Shown: positions 1 to 4,911 of the stretch, in pieces
How positions within the stretch are numbered: the first letter of the stretch is position 1
How the letters are laid out: each line of letters starts with the position of its first letter
Origin: Prevotella sp. UBA3837
GTDB taxonomy: Bacteria > Bacteroidota > Bacteroidia > Bacteroidales > Bacteroidaceae
Length of the DNA: 6,806 nt
Direction of reading: 5' to 3'
Assembly (NCBI GenBank): GCA_002392835.1
Contig: DGHX01000123.1
Location: 1 to 6,806, forward strand
Translations under genes and position numbers: made by a program
The notes under the pieces: generated by a model
Seen by the model: only the letters and a program-made list of their open reading frames with translations
What the model was told of the DNA's origin: nothing
Database searches by the model: none

Positions 1-144
1 GTCAGCGACATCAACAGTGGCTCGGTAGCCCTGACGTTCTTCCTATTCCTGTTCCTCTTCACGCTGATGCTGGCTGTCGAAATCAGCATCCTGCTGAAGC
101 AAATCAAGCGTGGCCCGGAGTATTCTAAGCAAGTTGAAAGTTGA
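1..144 (+). CDS. cydA: Cytochrome bd quinol oxidase subunit I, C-terminal end (partial)
   Basis: Frame 1 is open from the window edge to a TGA at 142-144 and encodes the last 47 residues of a protein. They comprise one strongly hydrophobic segment (about residues 9-31 of the fragment, rich in Leu, Phe and Val), then a basic tail with KQIKRGPE. This matches the last transmembrane helix and cytoplasmic tail of CydA, the subunit that carries the b558, b595 and d hemes and oxidises quinol. The call rests largely on the adjacent cydB, since the fragment has no heme ligand. The final residues (QVES) and the stop codon lie inside a short tandem repeat, so the extreme C-terminus is probably not conserved. 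The start, promoter and most of the gene are outside the window. Confidence 0.85.
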   Translation, partial: VSDINSGSVALTFFLFLFLFTLMLAVEISILLKQIKRGPEYSKQVES

Positions 145-163
145 AAATTGAAAGTTGAAAATT
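131..163 (+). repeat. 14-bp perfect tandem repeat at the cydA/cydB junction
   Basis: GAAAGTTGAAAATT occurs twice head to tail at 136-149 and 150-163, preceded by a degenerate partial copy (AAGTT at 131-135). The cydA stop TGA (142-144) is inside the first copy, and the second copy ends at the base before the cydB ATG. No Shine-Dalgarno sequence is present, so the AT-rich repeat itself is the ribosome-landing region for cydB. An in-frame TTG at 155 lies within the second copy. AT-rich GTTGAAAATT-type direct repeats recur between genes in Prevotella-like genomes as far as I recall, but I cannot count copies here. Confidence 0.85.
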
Positions 164-1309
164 ATGACATACGAATTCTTGCAACATTACTGGTGCTTCG
201 TCGTGGCACTGTTAGGAGCACTGCTGGTATTCCTGCTCTTTGTGCAGGGGGCTAATTCATGCATCCGTTCCCTCGGCTGGACCGAAGAGGGCAAGCGGCT
301 GGTGCTGAACTCTACCGGCCGTAAGTGGGAGTTCACTTTCACTACACTGGTCACCTTCGGTGGAGCCTTCTTCGCCTCCTATCCCCTCTTCTACTCCACC
401 TCGTTTGGCGGAGCCTACTGGCTGTGGATGATCATCCTCTTCACCTTCGTCGTTCAGGCTGTCAGCTACGAGTTCCAGAACAAGCTCGGCAACTTCCTGG
501 GCCCGAAGACGTTCCAGTGGGGCCTCATCCTCAACGGACTGCTGGGTCCGTTGCTTCTGGGCGGTGCCGTGGCTACGTTCTTCGAGGGTTCTAACTTCAT
601 CATTGCCAAGGAGAATCTGGTTGACACAGGAGCCGTTACGCCCATCATCTCCCGTTGGGCCAACGCTTCCCACGGACTCGACGCCCTGCTCAATCCCTGG
701 GTACTCGTCTTCGGACTGGCCGTCATGTTCCTGGCCCGTGTGCTGGGCATCCTTTATGTAATGAACAATGTCAACGACGAGGACATCCGTTCTCGCGGCA
801 GCGTTCGCCTGCTGGGCAATGCCGTACCCTTCGTCATTCTGTTCGTTGCCTATCTGGTACACCTATTATTAAAAGACGGCTTTGCCTACACCGACGAGGG
901 AATCATCTTCATGGAGCCTTACAAGTATCTGCACAACCTGCTGGACATGTGGTATCTCACCATTATATTATTAATAGGTGTCATGCTGGTGCTCTTCGGC
1001 ATTGGCAAGACCGTCTGGTCCAAGGACTACAACAGCGGCATCTGGCCTGCCGGCATCGGCACCGTGCTGACCGTTCTGGCCCTGCTGCTCTGCTCTGCCT
1101 GGAACCACACAGCCTACTATCCCTCCACTGCCGACCTGCAGTCGTCGCTGACCATGGCCAACTCCAGTTCGAGTGAGTTCACCCTGCGCACCATGTTCTA
1201 CGTGTCGCTGCTTGTACCCTTCGTGCTGGCCTATATTGTCTACGCCTGGCGCGCCATTGACCAGAAAAAGCTCGACAAAGAGGAGATTCAGAGCGACCAC
1301 GCTTATTGA
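164..1309 (+). CDS. cydB: Cytochrome bd quinol oxidase subunit II
   Basis: Encodes a 381-residue inner-membrane protein, the structural partner of CydA in the bd-type oxidase that reduces O2 to water with quinol electrons without pumping protons. Nine hydrophobic segments are visible, the first at about residues 11-28 and the last near residues 345-365, the number expected for CydB. Family-like stretches include GRKWEF (residues 52-57) followed by TLVTFGGAFFASYPLFY, and NHTAYYPS (314-321), which I recognise from Bacteroidetes CydB proteins. The ATG at 164 was chosen over an in-frame TTG at 155 because the TTG lies inside the 14-bp repeat and would only add MKI. The gene follows cydA by 19 bases and is surely cotranscribed with it. 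No ATG exists in the 100 bases after its stop, so no cydX-like small subunit is encoded there. Two clusters of AT-rich codons (863-874 and 962-976) stand out in a GC3-rich gene. Confidence 0.95.
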   Translation: MTYEFLQHYWCFVVALLGALLVFLLFVQGANSCIRSLGWTEEGKRLVLNSTGRKWEFTFTTLVTFGGAFFASYPLFYSTSFGGAYWLWMIILFTFVVQAVSYEFQNKLGNFLGPKTFQWGLILNGLLGPLLLGGAVATFFEGSNFIIAKENLVDTGAVTPIISRWANASHGLDALLNPWVLVFGLAVMFLARVLGILYVMNNVNDEDIRSRGSVRLLGNAVPFVILFVAYLVHLLLKDGFAYTDEGIIFMEPYKYLHNLLDMWYLTIILLIGVMLVLFGIGKTVWSKDYNSGIWPAGIGTVLTVLALLLCSAWNHTAYYPSTADLQSSLTMANSSSSEFTLRTMFYVSLLVPFVLAYIVYAWRAIDQKKLDKEEIQSDHAY

Positions 1310-1349
1310 AGAGAGTTTCCTTCGGAGAACTTACTTGCACTCGGAAATA

Positions 1350-1373
1350 AAAAGAAAAGTTAACTTTCCTTTT
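1350..1373. promoter_or_regulatory. AT-rich inverted repeat upstream of topB
   Basis: The sequence is a near-perfect palindrome: 12-base arms (1350-1361 and 1362-1373) pair with one mismatch, and the core AAAGTTAACTTT (1356-1367) is perfect. Its right end overlaps the TTTG -33 element of the proposed topB promoter by three bases. It could be a regulator binding site, an AT-rich UP-like element, or a weak bidirectional terminator for cydB. No candidate regulator is encoded in the window, so the role is open. Confidence 0.45.
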
Positions 1374-1401
1374 GTATTTCTCTCGTTTTTTCGTAATTTT
1401 G
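1371..1401 (+). promoter_or_regulatory. Bacteroidetes-type promoter for topB-xthA
   Basis: TTTG at 1371-1374 (-33) and TAATTTTG at 1394-1401 (-7, consensus TAnnTTTG) are separated by 19 bases, which fits the published Bacteroides promoter consensus. Transcription should begin a few bases after 1401, placing the start almost on the topB ATG at 1410. This would give a 5' leader of only a few bases and leave no room for a Shine-Dalgarno sequence. Confidence 0.75.
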
Positions 1402-1409
1402 CCGTCCGT

Positions 1410-3317
1410 ATGATAGTATGTATCGCTGAGAAACCCAGTGTGGCGCGTGATATTGCGCGTATTATCGGAGCAACGTCGTCGCACGAAGGATATATGGAAG
1501 GCAACGGTTTTCAGGTGACGTGGACCTTTGGTCACCTGTGCACGCTGAAGGAGCCCCACGACTACACCCCGATGTGGAAGTCGTGGAGCCTGACGTCACT
1601 GCCCATGATACCCGAGCGCTTCGGCATCAAGCTCATTGACGACCAAGGCATCAGGAAGCAGTTCTCCATCATCGAGCGGCTGATGCAGCAGGCCGAGCGC
1701 ATAGTCAACTGCGGCGACGCCGGCCAGGAGGGTGAGCTCATCCAGCGCTGGGTCATGCAGAAGGCCCAGGCCAAGTGTCCCGTCAGTCGTCTGTGGATAT
1801 CGAGCATGACGGACGAGGCCATCCGTGAGGGTTTCCAGAACCTGAAAGACCAAGCCGACTACCAGCCACTATACTTAGCCGGGCTGAGCCGTGCCATCGG
1901 CGACTGGCTGCTGGGCATGAACTGTACGCGCCTCTATACGCTGAAGTACGGACAGAACCGTCAGGTGCTCTCCATCGGCCGTGTGCAGACCCCTACCCTG
2001 GCACTTATCGTCAATCGCCAGAAAGAGATAGACAACTTCAAGCCCGAGCCCTACTGGGTGCTGGCCACTGTCTATCGCGACACCACGTTTACGGCCACTA
2101 AGGGCAAGTTCACCTCGAAGGAGGAGGGCGAGAAAGCCTTCAGCACCATTGAAGGCAAGCCGTTTACCGTCACCAAGGTGGAGAAGAAGGAAGGCAAGGA
2201 ACAGCCGCCTCAGCTCTACGACCTGACCTCGCTACAGGTGGACTGCAACCGCAAGTTCGGCTACTCAGCCGAGATGACGCTGAACCTCATTCAGGCACTC
2301 TACGAACGCAAGTACACCACCTATCCCCGTGTCGACACGCAATACCTGTCTGACGACATCTATCCCAAGTGTCCGCAGACCCTGAACGGCCTCTACCAGA
2401 CCAAGTTCGGAGGTGTGGCCCCCTATGCAGAGTACATCAAGCCCATTGGCGGCAAACCGCTGAAGAAGACCAAGCGCGTCTTCGACACCTCAAAGGTGAC
2501 CGACCACCACGCCATCATTCCCACCGGTGTGATACCCCAGAACCTGAGCGATGCCGAGCGCAACGTCTTCGACCTGGTGGCACGCCGTTTCATCGGCGTC
2601 TTCCTGCCCGACTGTAAGTTCTCGACCACTACGGTATTGGGAGAAGTCAAGAGCGAAGAGGACACGGTAGAGTTCAAGGTGACGGGAAAGGAGATTCTCG
2701 ACCCAGGCTGGCGCGTAGTCAGAGGCAAAAAATCAGAAAACCCAGATAACTCCGAGGCTTCCGAAAACTCAGAGTCCTCCGAGAAGACGGACGAAGAGCG
2801 CACACTGCCCACCTTCGTCAAGGGCGAGAGCGGCGAGCACACCCCTACCCTGACAGAGAAGATGACCACCCCTCCACCTTATTATAATGAAGCCTCACTG
2901 CTGCGGGCCATGGAGACGGCGGGCAAGTTCGTCGAGGACGAGACCCTGCGTGCTGCCATGAAGGAGAACGGCATTGGTCGTCCGTCGAGTCGTGCCGGCA
3001 TCATCGAAACCCTGTTCAAGCGCCACTACATCAAGCGCGACCGCAAGCGCCTCGTGGCAACCCCTACCGGCATTGAGCTCATCGACCTCATTCACGAGGA
3101 ACTGCTCAAGAGTTGTGAACTGACCGGCATCTGGGAGAAGAAGCTGCGCGACATAGAGCACAAGACCTACGACCCAGCCCAGTTCATTGCCGAACTGAAG
3201 CAGCAGGTGACGGACATCGTCAACGACGTTATGCGCGACCCCACCAACCGCCGCATTACCGTGCTGACCGATGCCGAAGTCAAAAAAGTCAAGAGCAACA
3301 AGCATAAGAAACAATAG
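1410..3317 (+). CDS. topB: DNA topoisomerase III (type IA)
   Basis: Encodes 635 residues. Type IA topoisomerases cut one DNA strand through a 5'-phosphotyrosine link, pass the other strand and reseal; topoisomerase III mainly decatenates and resolves replication or recombination intermediates. The N-terminal TOPRIM domain begins MIVCIAEKPSVA with the catalytic Glu at residue 7 and has D103-A-G-Q-E107, a DxGxE version of the usual DxDxE. The active-site Tyr is Y305 in TTYPRVDT. Further signatures are LSIGRVQTPTLAL, DHHAIIPTG (D365) and GIGRPSSRA (521-529). A Ser/Glu-rich linker occupies about residues 440-464, and the protein ends in a basic tail without Cys zinc fingers. The frame stays open upstream into cydB, but I start at 1410 because family homology begins exactly there and the promoter lies just before it. 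Cotranscribed with xthA. Confidence 0.93.
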   Translation: MIVCIAEKPSVARDIARIIGATSSHEGYMEGNGFQVTWTFGHLCTLKEPHDYTPMWKSWSLTSLPMIPERFGIKLIDDQGIRKQFSIIERLMQQAERIVNCGDAGQEGELIQRWVMQKAQAKCPVSRLWISSMTDEAIREGFQNLKDQADYQPLYLAGLSRAIGDWLLGMNCTRLYTLKYGQNRQVLSIGRVQTPTLALIVNRQKEIDNFKPEPYWVLATVYRDTTFTATKGKFTSKEEGEKAFSTIEGKPFTVTKVEKKEGKEQPPQLYDLTSLQVDCNRKFGYSAEMTLNLIQALYERKYTTYPRVDTQYLSDDIYPKCPQTLNGLYQTKFGGVAPYAEYIKPIGGKPLKKTKRVFDTSKVTDHHAIIPTGVIPQNLSDAERNVFDLVARRFIGVFLPDCKFSTTTVLGEVKSEEDTVEFKVTGKEILDPGWRVVRGKKSENPDNSEASENSESSEKTDEERTLPTFVKGESGEHTPTLTEKMTTPPPYYNEASLLRAMETAGKFVEDETLRAAMKENGIGRPSSRAGIIETLFKRHYIKRDRKRLVATPTGIELIDLIHEELLKSCELTGIWEKKLRDIEHKTYDPAQFIAELKQQVTDIVNDVMRDPTNRRITVLTDAEVKKVKSNKHKKQ

Positions 3318-3322
3318 ACACT

Positions 3323-4075
3323 ATGAAATTTATCAGTTGGAACGTCAACGGGCTCAGAGCCTGTGAAGGTAAAGGATTCAGCGAGACATTCAGGCAGCTG
3401 GACGCAGACTTCTTCTGTCTGCAGGAGACCAAGATGCAGGCCGGACAGTTGGACCTGCAGTTTGACGGCTACCAGTCGTACTGGAACTACGCCGACAAGA
3501 AAGGCTACTCCGGCACAGCCATCTTCACGCGTCATACCCCCCTCAACGTGACTTACGGCATCGGCATCGACCAGCACGACCACGAGGGACGCGTCATCAC
3601 ACTGGAGATGGACGACTTCTATCTGGTCACCTGCTACACGCCCAACTCGCAGGACGGGCTGAAGCGACTGGACTACCGTATGCAGTGGGAGGACGACTTC
3701 CGCCAGTACCTGAAAGGGCTGGATGCCAAGAAGCCTGTCATCCTGTGCGGCGACCTGAACGTCGCCCACGAGGAGATAGACCTGAAGAATCCCAAGACCA
3801 ATCGCCAGAACGCCGGTTTCACCGACCAGGAGCGTGAGCAGTTCACCACCTTACTAAATAGTGGTTTCATTGACACCTTCCGCACGCTCTATCCCGAACA
3901 GGTGACCTACTCCTGGTGGTCGTACCGCTTCCAGGCCCGCCAGAAGAATGCCGGATGGCGCATCGACTACTTCGTCACCTCCAATCGGCTCAAGTCACAG
4001 ATAGAGGATGCCAAAATCCATACCGACATTCTGGGCAGCGACCACTGCCCGGTGGAATTAACGTTAAAAAGTTAA
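3323..4075 (+). CDS. xthA: Exodeoxyribonuclease III / AP endonuclease
   Basis: Encodes a 250-residue cytoplasmic enzyme of the endonuclease/exonuclease/phosphatase fold, the ExoIII (Xth) family. It cleaves 5' to abasic sites in base excision repair and usually also has 3'-5' exonuclease and 3'-phosphatase activity. All key motifs are present: SWNVNGLRA (5-13), LQETK with metal-binding E35, YTPNSQ (105-110), GDLNVAHEEID with D144 and N146, WRIDYF (212-217), and GSDHCPV with the catalytic D240-H241 pair. Length is typical and nothing is missing. The ATG lies 5 bases after the topB stop with no intervening promoter, so it should be translated from the topB transcript. The gene ends in a perfect 8-base direct repeat (GTTAAAAA at 4063-4070 and 4071-4078) that contains its TAA stop. 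No clear terminator follows. Confidence 0.95.
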   Translation: MKFISWNVNGLRACEGKGFSETFRQLDADFFCLQETKMQAGQLDLQFDGYQSYWNYADKKGYSGTAIFTRHTPLNVTYGIGIDQHDHEGRVITLEMDDFYLVTCYTPNSQDGLKRLDYRMQWEDDFRQYLKGLDAKKPVILCGDLNVAHEEIDLKNPKTNRQNAGFTDQEREQFTTLLNSGFIDTFRTLYPEQVTYSWWSYRFQARQKNAGWRIDYFVTSNRLKSQIEDAKIHTDILGSDHCPVELTLKS

Positions 4076-4080
4076 AAAGA

Positions 4081-4107
4081 AAGGTATAACGTAACGAAAA
4101 ATACCTT
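4081..4107. promoter_or_regulatory. Inverted repeat overlapping the promoter region of the 4177 lipoprotein gene
   Basis: AAGGTAT (4081-4087) and ATACCTT (4101-4107) are perfect 7-base inverted arms separated by 13 bases. The left arm falls where the -33 element would be and the right arm runs into the first base of the -7 element at 4107-4114. This is suitable for a dimeric operator. It could also fold weakly at the end of the xthA transcript, but no T-run follows, so a terminator role is unlikely. Confidence 0.4.
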
Positions 4108-4114
4108 ACCTTTG
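4107..4114 (+). promoter_or_regulatory. Promoter -7 element for the 4177 lipoprotein gene
   Basis: TACCTTTG fits TAnnTTTG exactly. No TTTG occurs 19-21 bases upstream (the expected site reads GGTA), so the -33 element is weak or absent and the promoter may depend on an activator or on the inverted repeat covering that site. Transcription should start near 4119-4121, leaving a leader of about 57 bases before the ATG at 4177. Confidence 0.6.
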
Positions 4115-4119
4115 CCGAC

Positions 4120-4131
4120 GGTTTACGAACC
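4120..4131 (+). other. Small 5'-terminal hairpin in the leader of the 4177 gene
   Basis: GGTT (4120-4123) can pair with AACC (4128-4131) around a TACG loop, which is of the UNCG tetraloop class. It sits at or within a few bases of the predicted transcript start. A 5'-end hairpin can protect mRNA from decay, but the 4-base stem is short and could be chance. Confidence 0.3.
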
Positions 4132-4160
4132 ACAACTAAACATGTTTTATTAATAATTAA

Positions 4161-4165
4161 AGGAG
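4161..4165 (+). promoter_or_regulatory. Shine-Dalgarno sequence of the 4177 gene
   Basis: AGGAG lies 11 bases upstream of the ATG at 4177, within an AT-rich leader. It is the only clear Shine-Dalgarno-like sequence at a gene start in this window, which supports both the chosen start and strong expression. The spacing is slightly long. Confidence 0.55.
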
Positions 4166-4176
4166 AAAGAGAAACT

Positions 4177-4770
4177 ATGAAGAAGATTCTTTTAGCAGTG
4201 ATGGCTGTGGCTGCCATCGGATTCACATCGTGCGGTAACAAGACTCAGCAGGCTGATGCTGAGACTGCGGCTGTGGACTCTGTAGCTATCGTTGACTCTA
4301 TTGCACAGGGAGCTGCCCAGGAGACCATCGACGCCCTGAGCGCCGACCTGGAGGCTAACGACGCTTCTAAGCTGCAGGCTACACTGGAAGGCATCAAGGC
4401 CAAGATTGCCGAGATTGTCAAGAACAATCCTGAGGTGGCCAAGGAGTATGTGGTGAAGGTGCAGACCTTCCTGAAGGAGAACGCTGACAAGGTGAAGGCA
4501 CTGGTAGGCGACAATGCTGCCGTAGCTGCAGCCTTGAGCGCTGTGACCGACATCGAGCCCGCTAACGTGGTGAACGGTCTGCTGGAGCAGGTTGGCGACG
4601 CTGCTACCGAGGCGAAGGACGCTGCCGTTGACGCTGCCAACCAGAAGGCTAACGAGGCTAAGGAGGCTGCTGAGGAGAAGGCTAACGAGGCTAAGGAGGC
4701 TGCCAAGCAGAAGGCTAACGAGGCCATCGACAACGCCGCAGCATCTGCCAAGAGCAAGCTCGGACTGTAA
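4177..4770 (+). CDS. Small Ala-rich helical lipoprotein with C-terminal 11-residue repeats
   Basis: Encodes 197 residues. The N-terminus is a lipoprotein signal peptide (MKK, hydrophobic core, then GFTSC with the lipidated Cys at residue 19). The +2 to +5 residues (GNKT) lack the acidic surface-export signal seen in the next gene, so periplasmic-facing anchoring is the simpler guess. The rest is predicted almost wholly alpha-helical and rich in Ala, Lys, Glu and Asp. An amphipathic central part (about residues 60-115) precedes three tandem 11-residue units at 157-189: KANEAKEAAEE, KANEAKEAAKQ and KANEAIDNAAA. Eleven-residue repeats of this type occur in LEA group 3 proteins and apolipoprotein-like helices that bind membranes or fold under stress. 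I recognise no named family and assign no function. It has its own promoter, a Shine-Dalgarno sequence, tandem stop codons (TAATAA) and a downstream terminator, so it is monocistronic. Confidence 0.85.
   Translation: MKKILLAVMAVAAIGFTSCGNKTQQADAETAAVDSVAIVDSIAQGAAQETIDALSADLEANDASKLQATLEGIKAKIAEIVKNNPEVAKEYVVKVQTFLKENADKVKALVGDNAAVAAALSAVTDIEPANVVNGLLEQVGDAATEAKDAAVDAANQKANEAKEAAEEKANEAKEAAKQKANEAIDNAAASAKSKLGL
4645..4743 (+). repeat. 33-bp in-frame tandem repeats in the lipoprotein gene
   Basis: Three 33-base units start at 4645, 4678 and 4711. The first 25 bases of units 1 and 2 are nearly identical, while unit 3 matches for about the first 14 bases and then diverges. Each unit encodes 11 residues, so gain or loss of a copy would keep the frame. 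The nucleotide identity in units 1 and 2 suggests recent duplication, although codon preference may also contribute. Confidence 0.8.
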
Positions 4771-4819
4771 TAAAAAGAGAAAAGAATAAAGGATAATTGC
4801 TTTTTCGTTGAATGAAACG

Positions 4820-4858
4820 GCCGGTTCGCTGAATATATTTCGCGAGCCGGCTCTTTTT
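4820..4858 (+). terminator. Rho-independent terminator after the 4177 lipoprotein gene
   Basis: GCCGGTTCGC (4820-4829) pairs with GCGAGCCGGC (4842-4851) over 10 base pairs with one G-U wobble and a 12-base AT-rich loop. TCTTTTT (4852-4858) follows directly. It is the only strong intrinsic terminator in the window, 50 bases after the lipoprotein stop. Its 3' half overlaps the proposed promoter of the next gene. Confidence 0.85.
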
Positions 4859-4869
4859 GTCTACCTTTG
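4838..4869 (+). promoter_or_regulatory. Promoter for the beta-helix lipoprotein gene
   Basis: TACCTTTG at 4862-4869 fits the -7 consensus TAnnTTTG. Twenty bases upstream is TTTC (4838-4841), one mismatch from the TTTG -33 element and lying in the loop of the terminator hairpin. Transcription should begin near 4873-4876, giving an A-rich leader of about 37 bases. The AAAGGA at 4905-4910 is only one base from the ATG and is probably not a working Shine-Dalgarno sequence. Confidence 0.65.
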
Positions 4870-4911
4870 TCAGCAGAAAAGATAATATTAACTCAAAAAA
4901 AGACAAAGGAT

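Noticed and set aside
257..862. 201-codon minus-strand open frame antisense to cydB
   Set aside because: CydB on the + strand is unmistakable; the antisense translation is highly charged and featureless, as expected for a shadow.
1314..1331. Hairpin after cydB with a possible UUCG loop
   Set aside because: The 7-pair stem contains a C-A mismatch and a G-U pair and is not followed by a T-run, so I do not call a terminator.
1173..1409. Upstream extension of the topB frame into cydB
   Set aside because: The extra 79 residues show no type IA topoisomerase similarity, overlap cydB, and precede a good promoter at 1371-1401; homology starts at the ATG at 1410.
3844..3864. ACCAC/GTGGT inverted repeat around an AT-rich patch in xthA
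   Set aside because: Five-base arms inside a well-conserved enzyme gene are readily explained by chance.
4138..4147. AAACATGTTT palindrome with an ATG in the leader of the 4177 gene
   Set aside because: The ATG opens a frame of only three codons (ATG TTT TAT TAA) and a 10-base palindrome in AT-rich DNA is weak evidence for an operator.
4245..4757. 170-codon minus-strand open frame antisense to the 11-mer repeat lipoprotein
   Set aside because: It is the complement of Ala/Glu/Lys codons giving a Ser/Ala/Leu-rich string; no promoter or start signals support it.
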